Shown piece after piece: positions 1 through 12,215 of a DNA stretch of 64,000 bases. Where the stretch lies: the NCBI GenBank assembly GCA_020809705.1, contig CP085828.1, positions 5,828,001-5,892,000 of the forward strand, given 5' to 3'. Made by a program: the position numbers and the translations under genes. Position 1 is the stretch's first letter. Every line of letters begins with the position of its first letter. Below the pieces are notes generated by a model. The model was given only the letters and a program-made list of their open reading frames with translations, ran no database searches and was not told the DNA's origin. Source of the DNA: Calonectria ilicicola (lineage: Eukaryota > Ascomycota > Sordariomycetes > Hypocreales > Nectriaceae).

Positions 1-1006
1 AGCGTGGGCAACACCAGAAAACACCGCAGACGACCCGATGGCCTTTGCCTATTTCTGCATCGGCGGCGGCCGTTTGATCAGATAAGATGGAGCTTGGTCG
101 TGATAACGAGCGACAGGCGTGGGTCCCGGTCCACGTCCCTGAAGGTCCAGGAGGAAAAAAAAAGTTTGTCTCATCCTCATGCCGTGAATTGTGGCCTGTT
201 GTCCCATGTGCCGACAAGAGTCAGCCTCTAGCTTCCCCACACCCGAGCTTACCTAGGTAAGTAAAAGCAGTGAGAGCCAGCCTGGCGCCTTGCTGTGGAT
301 GTTGGCACCCCACAGGAGGTCCCCGTAAAATTGCCCATCACCGCCACCCTCACTCATTCACCTGGGAGCATGGATCGGATGCATGCCAGCCAGGCTTCCA
401 CCCTTTTTCGGATGCGTCTTCCAACCTGCCGACGGTGCCTGGTGTATCAAATAACAACACACTGGACTCCCACGTGATCTTCCATCCTTGTTGCCTGGCA
501 CCGTAACGTGACTTCGTGTGCGCAGCGCGTGCACCACATCCAATTCAATCCATCACTGTACGCGTCCCAAGCATCTGGATGGTCATTACAACGTGTTCTG
601 CCCTATCATTTCATTTTCACATAAAGCGCCATGAATACAATCGCCTGCATATAAAACACAGTTGCCATGAAAATGAAATGAATGGAATGACTTGCCAAGC
701 TTTCATTGGCATTGCCATCTCAGCCCTGACTGAGTCAACCCCGTTTGCCCGCCATTGGCGTTTCTTGGAAGTACAGAAGCGAGTGGGCCGCGCCGCCGCA
801 GCTGAAGCTGAAGCTGATGGCGTTTGACTCGACAAAGAGCGGTGGATTGCAGCCAAGACTTCTTGCAGGCAGCCTCTCTCTCTCCCTTGCTTTTCTGGAG
901 TCACAGCCTAAACTCTGCACCTTTTGTCCGCTATTTATTGATCCATTGACCCCAACCAGCTCAACGTCCATAAGCCCAACTTTTGTATACTCCCACATCA
1001 TTCACA
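1..1006. other. Intergenic / promoter side of the DUF4246 gene
   Basis: No supported gene. The open frames here are short, overlap each other on both strands and show no domain or splice logic. The right half is presumably the promoter and 5' leader of the gene starting at 1007. Confidence 0.6.
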
Positions 1007-2936
1007 ATGCCTAAAGAAAGTGAGCCTCGTCAATACCACACAGGCGATGATGGCCGTCTTTGTCTTCCCGGCCATGGCTTGCCACTGGGCTACTTCCCTG
1101 AAGACCACTTCCCCATTCTCAACGACGAAGAGGGCTATGGCTGGACTGCTCACACTCTCACCATTCGTGAGGTGTGCATGCTCAAGCTCATGGAGGACAT
1201 CACCAACAAGCCCGAGTGGTGGCGAAAAGTGAATGACCCAGAGATTGTTGCCAAATGGAAAAAGGAAGCGGTCGGGATGCCCTGGACCCAGTATCGCCGC
1301 GGTGCCGACTTTACCGATAAGATGGCCGACGCTGTCAGTATATTTCCCTCTCTTGCCAACCATTCGCTATGGCTAACCATTTTACCAGTGCGTGGAAGAG
1401 CTGCAGAAAAAGGCGGAGATATATGAAAAGACGGGCCTGATCCCCGTTATGGACTATAGTGCTTGCGCTATCAAGTCAGACAAACTCGTCCCCGACGAGC
1501 TTCGCGAAGCGCTCAAGTCTGCTGTAGCACCTTTGGAGAATGTCCGCCCAGAGTACAAGGACTGGCACCCTGGAAGTGATGGCAAAGTGCTCGATCTTGT
1601 CCATCCTTCTCTCTGGCCTTTGATATACGGACAATCCCGTGTACTTACCGACAAGCGCATCACGGTTGAGAACTGCCTCGACTATTGTGGCATGGGTGAC
1701 ATCATTCCGGCACCTAGGAAGAAATACTTTTTCGAAGAGGGCAGTCGCAGTCCCCGTTTGCCCAGCCACGCCCTCTCAGATCGATTTCAGTGGCTCCCTT
1801 GTGATGTTGATCTCAGTGGAGACCATCCCCGCATTGAGAGTTATATTAACAACCTTCATCCTGTCGAGCACGCCAAACTGTACCCTATCATTGAAAAGTT
1901 GATTGAGAAGTCTTTGCCAGCTTGGGATATTGTCTATCGATGGCCCGAGGATTTCCCTGTCCAGCGCGTGTATACTAACGCTGCTTCTCTCGAATGTGAT
2001 GCCCAGGATATTTGCTGGTCGGAAGAGGCGGGCAACTATGGCTGTTACCCACGCAACCGCCCTGTGGGGGATGAGGAAGATCCCAGAGAAGATGATGAAG
2101 AGGAAGAGGATTGGTATGAGGGATCCGAGCGTGAGCGCTTGGACAATGAGTGGTTCAAGAGCAATCATAGACCAGATCTCCCTGACCCCAAGGAAGATTT
2201 CGGATCCCGGATGAAACTAAACCTCGACGAGATCAAAACAACAGGTTTCTTCAATGGAAAATCTCGAATTCAAGTCATTGTCAAGTTGGCCAATATTCAT
2301 TTAACGCCCGAGAACCCAACGTACGACGGTGGTTCGTGGCATATTGAAGGGCAGCTCAATGAGCATATCTGCGCAACGGCACTCTACTACTATGACTGCG
2401 ACAATATCACTGACTGTAACCTTGACTTCCGGACCTCTGCAAACCGAGAAGATTTGATGATGGAACTGAGTTATGAGCAAGGTGACATAGCGAGTATTCA
2501 AGCCACCTTCGCGATCCGCGCGGGGGGAGATACTCTACAAGACGTGGGCAGTGTTTTAACACGCCCTGATCGTATGCTATTCTTCCCCAACATATACCAG
2601 CACCATGTGAGCCCGTTCAAGTTGGAAGACAAGACACGGCCAGGCCATCGCAAAATCCTGGCCTTGTTTCTCATTGATCCCTCGGCCCCTGTAATTTCAA
2701 CAGCCAATGTGCCGCCTCAGCAGCTGAGCTGGTGGGCTGAGACGGCGCTGCCCGCTAGCAAGTCCACGAAGCTGCCCCCGGAGGTCACGGCCATGGTAGT
2801 GAACAGTATGGAGTTCCCCATTGGCGAGAAGGAGGCGAAGGTGTTGCGGGAGGAGCTTATGAAGGAACGAACGATGTCTCAGCAGACAACGAACGAGAAC
2901 CTCGAGAGTGTGGAATGGAACGTCTGTGAGCATTGA
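1007..2936 (+). CDS. DUF4246 family protein (2OG-oxygenase-like)
   Basis: Two exons, 1007-1333 and 1389-2936, encoding about 624 aa. The intron is 55 nt with donor GTCAGT. This donor is weaker than the nearby GTATAT, but it is the only one that keeps phase with the TGC GTG GAA GAG start of exon 2. The protein matches the fungal DUF4246 pattern: an N-terminal PGHGLPLGYFPEDHFP segment, a central acidic linker (DEEDPREDDEEEEDW), then YDGGSWHIEGQLNEHICAT and a C-terminal NIYQHHVSPFKLED...GHRK...FLIDP block. The W-H-x-E motif, a later His and the G-H-R are arranged as in the double-stranded beta-helix of Fe(II)/2-oxoglutarate oxygenases. That enzymatic role is inferred, because the family has no settled function. 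No signal peptide, so probably cytosolic. Confidence 0.9.
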
Positions 2937-3523
2937 GGGATGGGTACATGGATACTTTAGTATGAGTTACGAAACGGTATATTTTAAGGGATTCTCAATT
3001 GATGATTACACATATGTCAGCGTCCACACTTTTACTTTTTCTTGCCATTTCCCACCTACGAATGTAAAAAGAAATGGGGGATGGATAAATATGATAGGTA
3101 TATGATCTTATTATTATTTATTTATTTTTTACGTATCAACGCAATATTTAGAGTCATTGGGTCTGTGATGTCCAAGGTGAAGATGTCACATATGGACAAT
3201 CTTCTTGGGGAGGGTAACTCGGAAACGGGTTTGGCCGGGATTAGGCACACGGGATCCTGCAGAGCGGCCTTATTCGGCGGGGTCAACGAGCTCCTGGTCG
3301 GGTTGATGATGCCCCGCATTGGCAATAGCTTCCGCCGAGCACACCAAGCTGGGATGTACCGATATTGACGCACGTTCAAGCATAGGTGAAAAAACTACCC
3401 AATCTGGAAATCAAGCTATACACTGCTAATATTTTGACCATCTAGCTGCGACCACTTTGGGTAGGCCGAAGCACCTAGTGGCACCAGATCAACGACTGTA
3501 CGTTCTCATACATAATAAGCACA
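2937..3523. other. Spacer between DUF4246 and histidine-phosphatase genes
   Basis: An AT-rich stretch (about 2990-3130) is followed by a more GC-balanced one. It serves as 3' UTR of one gene and promoter of the next. The 85-108 codon open frames on both strands look like chance. Confidence 0.5.
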
Positions 3524-4482
3524 ATGTCTCACGGTTGGAACTTTACAACGGTCCCCGGCGTCTTTGTCAATCTTCAAGAGGTGGAGAAAAACTCTCCTCA
3601 GAACAAGGTCACGACACAGCCTCATCTCGGACTGGTCCTTGGCCAGAAATACCCCTCTGATGATGAGAGCGCTTCCGACAAGCGTGACTGGGTCCGGTTT
3701 GCAGCCTATGCGAAGTGGCTCAATGAAAAGTCGCCGGATCATGTAGTTTACAAGGTGCTCTACCTGACGCGACATGGTTTCGGCTACCACAACAAGAAGC
3801 ATGCCGAGGTTGGCACCGAGGAGTGGGATGTACGTCTCTCCCATCCCTCGGCTTATTTGTGGGATGCTTTGGGCTGACCCATGAACAGAGCCGGGTGTCG
3901 TTTCTAAACGGCGATGACAAAGAGACGTGGTTCGACGCCTTTCTCACGGATGTGGGCATCCAGCAGGCCCGCGACCTCAACACCTTCTGGACCGACCTCG
4001 TGGCCACCGACGGCGCACCGCTGCCCGAGACGCTCTTCACCAGCCCCATGGCGCGGTGCCTGCAGACAACAAACTACATCTTTGAGCCGCTGATGAAGTT
4101 GCACAACCAGCCGTTCGGCCCGACAGTCAAGGAGCTGCTGCGCGAGCGCATGACGCAGCACACGTGCGACTACCACCGCCCGGCATCGTGGATCCGCAAG
4201 GAGTGGCCGGCGTACCGCCTGGAGCCGGGCTTCGTCGAGGAGAGCCCCTTCGGCCGTGACGGGGTGGTGGAGACGGACGAGCAGCACGCGGCGCGCAAAC
4301 ACACGGCGCTGGAGCAGATCTGGGACGAGGCCGGCTGCGGCGACTTTTTGTCGCTGACGGTGCACTCGTACGCCATCCGCGCCATCCAGGAGGCGTGCGG
4401 TACGCGACCGTGCCAGACGAGAGAGGGCACGTCGATTGCTATTCTGGTCAGGGGCGAGAAAAAGATTGAGGGGACAAGATAG
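3524..4482 (+). CDS. Histidine phosphatase superfamily (phosphoglycerate mutase-like) protein
   Basis: Two exons, 3524-3829 and 3889-4482 (intron 59 nt, GTACGT...ACAG), giving 299 aa. The phosphohistidine motif LTRHG lies at residues 81-85, a second conserved His at the LTVHSY segment near the C-terminus, and SPMARCLQT supplies the usual arginine of the phosphate pocket. Size and order match the fungal PMU1-like branch rather than glycolytic dPGM, so a phosphatase on a small phosphorylated metabolite is more likely than a mutase; the substrate is unknown. No signal peptide or membrane segment. Exon 2 is clearly GC-richer than its surroundings. Confidence 0.9.
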
Positions 4483-4888
4483 ATTGGGGATATCACTTAG
4501 ATGGTGTTTTTTGTAGAGGGCACATGGAGGCAAGGAAGAGACTGGGTTTCCTTGATTCGAAATTTTAGATGGCTTAATCTTGGACTTGCTTTCGATTGAG
4601 ATGCTTTGCTTCGAGACAAAACTCTGGCTTTTAGATAGAATAGAATGGAAAACTAGGGTCTATGGGAAAAGACGGAGCTGTTTGAGTTGTAACTCTCCAC
4701 CTTCATGATCAATTGATGCACGTAATGCACGGACAAAAGTTAGATATATATGTGCGTGTATGTATTTCCAATTATACTGGATTTCATCACAGTCTGGTCA
4801 TTCGTAATAGTATTTTGGATCGAGCCCTACAATATCATACTGACTCACTAATCCATGCGTCAAGTCCCATATTCCCGCTCCTGTGACA
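4483..4888. other. Convergent 3' spacer
   Basis: AT-rich 3' region between the plus-strand phosphatase and the minus-strand cysteine-repeat gene. Nothing else seen. Confidence 0.5.
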
Positions 4889-5719
4889 CTAATGATGCTC
4901 ACAGTGCTTTCCTCGACACTTCTTATGCGTCTCAGTAGGTCGACAATCTGTGTGAGTTGTTGTAGGCGGAGGAGGGGGTACTGTGGGCGCGGAAATGCAT
5001 GCTCCTCCACATGGCTGGTTATCTGTGCAGATCATAGTCGGTGTGCAAGTGCTTCCTGTCGCGCAAGGGGCGTTGTTGCCCATGGTGCATGGTGTGAGGA
5101 CAAGCGTTGGAGTAGCGATGCAAGCTCCTCCACACGGCATATTGGTTGTGCAGACCATGGTTGGTGTACAAGTGCTTCCGACCGAGCAGGGAGAATTGTC
5201 GCCCATAGTGCATAGCGTATAGGAAATCGGAGTTGGAGTAGCAATGCAATCTCCTCCGCATGGCTGGTTACTGGTGCAGACCATGGTTGGGGTACAGGTG
5301 CTTCCACTTGAGCACGGCGTATCGTTGCCGACGGTGCAGACGGTGGTAGTCACAGCTGGCGGTGCAGTGGCAATGCACTGGCCGCCCCATGGCACGCCTG
5401 GAGTGGAATACGTGGTGGGAGTACATGTGCTCCCTGTAGGACAGGGCGCATTGTTTCCCACGGTGCAGGGAATGGCGGGCGGAGGCGTGGCTGGCGGACT
5501 GATGCAGAGGCCGTGGCATGGGCGGCGAGGGAAGCAGGTCTGCGTGGGAGTGCATGTCCACGACGGTGGACAGGGTCTGTTATTTCCCAGAGTGCAGGGG
5601 ATTGTGTTTCGTGGAGGAGACGTCGTGGTTTTTGCGTATGAGAGGAAAGGGAGAAGAGACACGAAGGCAAGGAGCATGAATCCATTCATGGTGGAATGGC
5701 GTCGAGTTAGAAGATGCAT
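4889..5719 (-). CDS. Secreted protein of five tandem six-cysteine repeats
   Basis: A single exon of 276 aa. The first ATG gives MHLLTRRHST before a second Met at residue 11 (start 5689). From Met11 the sequence is a textbook signal peptide (MNGFMLLAFVSLLPFLSYA), so the shorter start is plausible. The mature part holds five repeats of about 42 residues, at residues 42-72, 85-115, 128-158, 170-200 and 211-241. Each is built on CT(M/V/L)GN(N/D)xPC..GSTCTPT..C....PCGG.CI, with six cysteines, separated by Thr/Pro linkers. A tail at 252-276 has three more Cys and several His/Lys. Repeat 2 lacks its fourth and fifth cysteines. I do not recognise a named domain. The design suggests a disulfide-rich wall-associated or secreted protein. 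A TATA-like element lies about 105 bp upstream. Confidence 0.85.
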   Translation of the reverse strand: MHLLTRRHSTMNGFMLLAFVSLLPFLSYAKTTTSPPRNTIPCTLGNNRPCPPSWTCTPTQTCFPRRPCHGLCISPPATPPPAIPCTVGNNAPCPTGSTCTPTTYSTPGVPWGGQCIATAPPAVTTTVCTVGNDTPCSSGSTCTPTMVCTSNQPCGGDCIATPTPISYTLCTMGDNSPCSVGSTCTPTMVCTTNMPCGGACIATPTLVLTPCTMGNNAPCATGSTCTPTMICTDNQPCGGACISAPTVPPPPPTTTHTDCRPTETHKKCRGKHCEHH

Positions 5720-5822
5720 TGTTTCTCAGTGACGATAAGTAGGAAGCTAGAGTTGCATATATTCTGAGGAAGCAGCTTCATATTCTAGGTGCGAGCCGAT
5801 GGTCCTGGTGCGTTCTCTGGGC

Positions 5823-5829
5823 ATATATA
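5823..5829 (-). promoter_or_regulatory. TATA-like element of the cysteine-repeat gene
   Basis: ATATATA, about 105 bp upstream of the first ATG at 5719, on an otherwise mixed background. Position fits a core promoter. Confidence 0.4.
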
Positions 5830-8800
5830 GAGATGATCAAGGCCATTTGCCACAAGGGCCGACATCCGGATCCTTTTTCTTTTTTTCAGCTATTGAACCG
5901 GCGCGGAAGCCTATTCTATGTTAATAATAGAACAAAACTTGGCAAAATGCTGCATCTATCCAATCAATAAGAAGGGTGCCATCTAGTTAAGCCATGTTGC
6001 CGTTTGTTCCGCTAGTGGAATACGAGTGCAGAAAACTACTGCATTCCAACGAAACAAATAGTAGACTACATAATTCTTGGCATGAATGTGGTCGCACACT
6101 GTTCTGGCGGGGGAAGAAGTATGACCATCTTTTTTTCTTCTTCAGCATTCCGATTTCTCGTATTTCTCGTATTCGCTACACCAAGTTACTGCAACAATTC
6201 ACATAACTTGAGTTCATGCTATCCCATGATGATTCAGCCGCACGCCTAGTGCGGGGTTGAAAAGTCCGATGACGCATGGAAAACCCAAAGGAAGCAGTAC
6301 TGAATCTGACTTCAATGTCAAAAAAATGAGGTTGTATCCTCGCCTGAAGTCGAGTAGCTATATAAGCGCGGCCGAATTACGAGTCTTGGCAGTGGATAAT
6401 TTCTCAGTAACCAACAAATTATCTGGTTCATCTTCAAACCATTCGCCCGTCTTATTCTTTCAACCCGTAATAAGTCATCACCCTTGAAAAAAAAAAAATA
6501 CTCGTCTAACCATAGCGCCAAGCAGATGGTAATCGGTGCTTCGAGGAACACTGGAGTTGTTTTGGAAAATTAATGGAATCCAATCCGTGCGAATTGATAT
6601 TGCCATTGTCTCAACGGAACCCACGGTTGCTCACGTTTTCGTCGCGGAGTAAATCCGGTGACTTCGTGATTGAGGCCCAGCGACGTCATGCTTTAGCGAG
6701 ACTGGATAAAGCCGAAGCGAAGAGAGGACTACTGCGAGGAACATCATTCAGCTCTGGCTCAGGCAGAATGTGCCAAGATTTGGAGAGAATGTGCGCTGGT
6801 GAGGCTGGACTCGAACACGGGATACCAAAATTAGCTGGCCCCGGTCCTGTGGCGCCACCACTGGATGGGCTCGACGATTGGGTGCCATTGTCACCCATCT
6901 TCCTTGATTGGGGCACCTCTGCGATTTACCGAGTGAATTTGTCCATGTGCTACCTCTGACGACTAGTTTAATTGGTCTGGATGTTGGCCTAAATGCTGGG
7001 ACGTCAATTAGAAGTCCTGTAGAGCATACACCCACCCAATTTCGAGGGTTTGCTCTCTTCGTTCCTTAATCCTTGGGGATTTTCTACTCGAGGGTTGGAA
7101 GCAAGGATGTGCTCTTCTTCCGGCTGAGGTTTACGCTTTGGCCATGGTTATCGCTGATAGAGTTGTGGAGAGTCTCGGTATGTGTGCCGAGGGAGGACTG
7201 TGCATGTTTCAACGTCCGGTAGCTTTATGCGCGATGCTGAGCTTCTTGGTGGGGGATAGGGTTTGTTCTTATTTGCGTATGATTTGAACTATTCGACGCA
7301 AGCATGTGATGATGCTATCAAGGATCACGGTGGTGGTATGTGAATACGAGGGCAGAAATTTCTCAAAACTGATAGAGTCGTGTACAGGTCGTCACCAAGT
7401 CGTGACGTGCTTCGGCCGAATGGGCTTCCACCAGCAGCGAAGCGAGCAGCACTAGTGAAAATCACTCGCCCATCTCGTCCATCGAGATGCCTCTCGGCCG
7501 CAACGGTCTAGACCCTTCGGAGCTTGGGCCAAGCAATTCCCTCTACATACGCCATTGACCGTAGTCTATTCTACGATGCTCATCTTTGCCAAGACGGGTA
7601 TCGGGCCGCTATGGTACCTTGCAGGATGAGCGTCGACACATTGACGTTAGAATGGTCTGTTCGGCCATGGAAAACTGTAATTAAGTATTATTGATGACGC
7701 GATTGGCTCAATTTTACTCCAGGTCGAGAATTGGAACGGTGAGTGATCACCTGAAAGGAATTAATTGAGCGATCAAGGCCCGGTTTATTTGCCGTCATGG
7801 ATGGTCGGCTTTTGTTGGTGATACAACGGACTGCCCCCTCTTCGAACAAACAATAGGGCGTTTGTACACTTTTGCAAGGGTGAGATTGTTCAAAATTGGT
7901 CATGAAAGATAGTAAGCCTGGAAATAGCCTCACCGCATTATTGAACATGTTGCTCAGGATGGAGACGCCGTGTGACGAAATCCCAATTGTCCCTGAAAGC
8001 AAGCCCCTTATGCAATGTTACCTCGGGGGACCTTTCAGTGGACTCGTATCCCTCGTGGCCTCCTTGTTCACAAATAGTAGAATAAACCTGGATACGAGCT
8101 GGAAAATATCATGATCTACGCGCGGCGTTTTGTTGAGACCATGGAGATGGGCTGCAAGACGGGGGTTTATATTGGATCTTGGTCCGGGACGAACTGAACG
8201 AGCAGTGGACATCGGGTATCTTACTGCGGGCTATTTTGACATCGTTTCCCCTCCTAATTTAGAGTACTCTGAGCCTGTTTGTGTTACAATAAAAATTCTC
8301 TTCGGGATGTCGGCCGCTTGCATCCCCACGTGTCGGAGTCGGAGGATTTCTCAATAACTTTACGGTTAGCTCAAATAGGCATCAAGCTTCTTCGGCTTTA
8401 CTCCCATTTAAGTAAGTCATTACTCACGAGTGGCGTCACACAGTGCCACTGCATACGACTTGTATTAGTACACGGCAATACCACATGGCCAGGCGGGTTT
8501 GCAGATGAGCCTGGAGCCAAGGTCAAAAAGAGGCTTGACGCCATTTGGTCGTGATCGCTGGCGCCGTGACCCTCGAGTTGACGGCTAGTTACTATAATAG
8601 GCAATGACCCGTAGGAGCACCTTCCTAGCCCGTTTCTGTATATTCCTTTTGTGGACGGGGAAAGCGAAAATACAAGCAAAAAAAATGTAGCGGGAACACA
8701 AGCTAGGCGCCTTGGGAATGGTGTTGGTATGCTTGGCTGGTCAATAGAGGCCTACTCAACATCTTGTTCGCAACGAGTGGCAAGGTTCACAACGTCCCAA

Positions 8801-9351
8801 AAAAACAATTCAACGGAAACGCCAGATCCACTACCTCCTGGTTCATTGAAGAATTGATTCGGTTTTCGGTACCTGAAGATGGCCTGCCTCCGATTGCGCC
8901 AAATAGGCCCGACTTAGGGCTGTGGCTTTCTGCTCACCTATCGTGGTCTTTTTGTCTAGACTATAGCTGGTCCCAATCATAGCTTCGATTTTAGTGCTTC
9001 GGGTCGGAGTTGGCGTTTCGACCAGGGACAAGCCAGAGCTCGTGGAACTGAGATGCCAATGGCTGTGAGGGACCTAGGCCGGTCAGCGCAGCTGTGGACC
9101 TTCGCGTTGGTCGGTCGAAGCTGCGCATATCTATATCAAGCTGCCACGACCCTTCATGAATTCTCGTCTTAGGTCAATCACCGGTTGAGTTTCTTAGGGA
9201 GCATCGCCTTCCCTGTCCTTCGTTTGTTAATTCTCATAGTCACTCGTTAGACTAGTTGCCTCGCTTCGGCCTACACCACACTCACTCACCACATATTCCT
9301 GTGGAATAATCTTGCCATTCTTTACACCATTGGCATTTCTTATCGTTGATT
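5830..9351. other. Gene-poor 3.5-kb gap
   Basis: No gene I can support. Open frames are at most 128 codons (6573-6959) and are overlapped by equally long frames on the other strand. None carries a recognisable motif, and no transposon terminal repeats were found by eye. The last few hundred bases are presumably the promoter of the peroxidase gene. A degraded element is possible but unproven. Confidence 0.5.
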
Positions 9352-10709
9352 ATGAGGTTTAATCCTATTCTTCTCACGGCTCTTGTCGTGGTGATCAGTG
9401 TCGCCGCTAGCCCTAGGATGGAGCAGAAGCTCCGGGAGCTCAAGGAGCGCAGCGATGCAGACACGGATGACGACTTCGACCCCAATCAGCTCCTAGGAGA
9501 TCTGCGAGGTCTTGATGATGGGGACCTCACTCGATCTGGCAAGGATGTCAAGGGTATCTTATTGGGCCATGGTAACCCCCAGAGTCGGGAGCCCTACTGG
9601 AACGTCCCTCCCCGCGATTCGCGCCGTTGCCGGAAAGATACTTGCTGCGTGTGGAAGTACATTTCGGACGACCTTCAGCAACTTTTCAAGGGTGAATCTG
9701 GTCGTTGCTCCAAGTGGGCTCGTTTTGCCATCCGCATGGGCTTCCACGATGCCGCTACCTGGACCCTTTCAGGCGATGATCTCGGTGGTGGCGCCGATGG
9801 CTCTATTATTCTGGCTGGTGAGCTCCAGCGCCCTGAGAACGGGGGCATTGCAGATATGGGTGCTCAGTATACAACCATTTACAAAAAGTACCACGATGAT
9901 CTTGGCTTCGATGATGTCACGTATGCCGACCTCATCCAGATGGGCGCCAACATCGCTACTGTTGTGTGCCCTCTCGGTCCCCGTGTTCGCTCTTGGGTTG
10001 GCCGACCCGACAGTAGCAACCCTTCCCCTCTAGGCCTGCTTCCTAGCCCTTTCTCAGATGCCGATACCTTGATCCAGCTTTTCAAGGACAAGACAATCGG
10101 CCCCGACGGACTTATCGCTCTGCTTGGCGCCCACACTACCTCTCAGCAGAACTTTGTTAACAAAAGCCGTGCCGGTGACCCTCAGGATAGCACCCCGGGT
10201 GTTTGGGATGTGCTTTACTACCAGCAAACTCTTGGATTAGTTCCTACCCCTGAGCGTGTCTTCATGTTCCCTAGTGACATCAACCTGTCTAAGCATCCCC
10301 GAACAGGCCCTACCTTCAAGTCCTTTGCTGGAGACGGTGGCCAGGAGCTTTGGAACGACGTAAGTATTAAACCCCCAATAATAAAAAAGTTGCATGTAAC
10401 TAACATGAAATTTCCTAGGCATATTCCCGCGAGTACATCCGGCTGAGTCTTCTCGGCGTGGACAACATCAACGATCTAACAGAGTGCACCAAAGTGCTCC
10501 CCCAGCCTTGGGGTCAGGGCTTCAAATGGAGTGACCAGGACCGTCTGAACAAGTGGCTCGGAAGCGACGATTACTCGCAAACTTCTAAGTCTGTCTCGGT
10601 GCAGGTTGAGAATGGCGATAGCATCTCCACCCCCGCCAACAAGATCCCCGGTTGGTCCAACACTCGACCTCACCGTCGCCGCAACAAGTGGGGTGGCTTC
10701 ATCTGGTAG
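9352..10709 (+). CDS. Secreted class II-type fungal heme peroxidase
   Basis: Two exons, 9352-10359 and 10419-10709 (intron 59 nt, GTAAGT...CCTAG), 432 aa. It starts with a signal peptide (MRFNPILLTALVVVISVAA) and an acidic propeptide-like stretch (residues 30-60). The distal heme motif R-x-x-F-H-D is at residues 128-133 (RMGFHD) and the proximal His is in LLGAHTTSQQ at residue 261, the two diagnostic blocks of the plant/fungal peroxidase family (PF00141). Many cysteines between residues 93 and 206 fit the disulfide pattern of secreted class II enzymes. It oxidises phenolic or related substrates with H2O2. Ascomycete members are usually generic rather than true lignin or manganese peroxidases, and I cannot assign Mn-binding residues with confidence. 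The C-terminus is basic (residues about 415-427). Confidence 0.93.
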
Positions 10710-11281
10710 ATGGTGCTAGATCAAGCACTTGCAAATTCTCTTCTTCATTCTTTGCTTCTATCGAAAGGCTCAATTATGTCAACGGCATTTGATGCGGGGC
10801 AGACAGCCAACAGAGGGGTAATCGCGATTTTAAGCCATTCTAGATAGGGTGGATTGATGGGACATGTACCTTAGCACGGCGTTTTGACAGGTCCTGGGGT
10901 TTTTAGATAGGATCCGCTCTTTGCACATACAATACCTTCATGATACAATATATTGTGTTTATTTCTTTTAAATTCGGGCATGAAGTTGGGTGACTCTTGT
11001 GATTTGCATGGGGAATGGGAAAATACTAGAGCTGGTCTGATGTTGATCGTAATTGCAGTCAAACCCGATTTGAACTAACTGTTTTCAGAGTAATAATTAT
11101 AATATTAGTTAGATAGAATCATAGAGTCATCTCGTCTCCTCAAGTCAAGCCTTAGTTATCTTTGCAAAGGGCAATTAGATCTCCTCATAATTTAGGAATG
11201 ATGTTCAGGATACAACGTCCCATGAAGTGATTAAAGCTGTCCCGACTCTCGCCGGCAACATACCTCTGGAGAAGACCACAT
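10710..11281. other. Convergent spacer
   Basis: 3' regions of the plus-strand peroxidase and minus-strand glutamic peptidase. AT-rich around 11080-11220, with no gene. Confidence 0.5.
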
Positions 11282-12215
11282 TTAAGAGGATAGAGTCTCT
11301 TCTACGTATTTAACAGCGACGTAATCTCCCTCCGCGCTTGATCGTGTATATAATGTCTGGGTGTCATTTGCCAGTACGGCGGTGTAACTCCCTTGGCTCT
11401 CGGTGCCATCGCCAGCAAGCGAGCACTCACCATTGTCGTAGCAAGCTCTTGCGCCCAGCATGGAAATAGTTCCCCAATCCGGAAGAACATATCTGGGTCC
11501 ATTTAGATATGTGCCTGCTTCAACGATCCTTTAAAGATTGCAAGTTAGCATTAGAGTTGATTAAAACGTGTCATGTCGTTTAATTTACCATTCTGCGGTG
11601 GCTCCCTGGGACGGGAAGGTAGGTCCGCGCCACTTTGTAGGAGCGTCTCGGCTGAGACTGTAAACCTGGCTTGTGTTGAGATTGGTCAGTGTTGTGGTAC
11701 CCTGGTACCCATTATTGGTGGTATTCAGCATCACATGGATGTGATCGCCCTCCGAAATTGATAGGTTGGCTGAAGAAATGGAAAATGGGTCTTCAGGGAT
11801 CCTACAAGCAAGTAGCACGTTAGGACTTTTACTTATTAAAACAAAGTGCATCGATAGCGTACCACTCATGAAAGCCGGTGTACTCGGTCGTTCCATTGGG
11901 CCAAACAGACATAATGACGCCGGCCTGCCAGAGACCTCGAAGTATGTTGGACGACAGGAAGCCGTCAAGTCCAATCCAGTAAGCGGCCGTGTACTGATCG
12001 GCCTTCTCGCGCGGGTTCTTAGGAATCGACAAATGCGGCATAACCAACGTTGCCTCAACCATGGTAAAGCCCGTGGTGTTACTAGAAATGTTCAACTTGT
12101 CGGCGTAGCGCACAGGCCCGGCCCATGTTTCGTCGTAGAAGAGCGGATATTGCGCCACTTCGGCGGCGGCGCAAGCGCTGCTCAGTAGGAAAATAGAGAG
12201 CGCTTTCAACTGCAT
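11282..12215 (-). CDS. Secreted glutamic peptidase (eqolisin, G1/A4 family)
   Basis: Three exons, 12215-11863, 11801-11589 and 11528-11282 (introns 61 and 60 nt, both phase 2), 270 aa. Signal peptide MQLKALSIFLLSSACAAA. Family blocks in order are TAAYWIGLDG, the catalytic-Gln block GLWQAGV (Gln97), the HEWIPEDP strand rebuilt across intron 1, and AEWIVEA rebuilt across intron 2, which holds the conserved Glu partner (residue 188). The C-terminus ends at TAA 11284-11282, and the final exon is read in a frame that gives a normal GDYVAVKYV ending. These are acid-active secreted endopeptidases; there is no long propeptide here, so the mature enzyme begins near residue 19. Several N-x-S/T sites support secretion. 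Confidence 0.9.

Noticed and set aside
6573..6959. 128-codon frame in the 3.5-kb gap
   Set aside because: Opposite-strand frames of similar length overlap it, with no motif and no splice or start context support.
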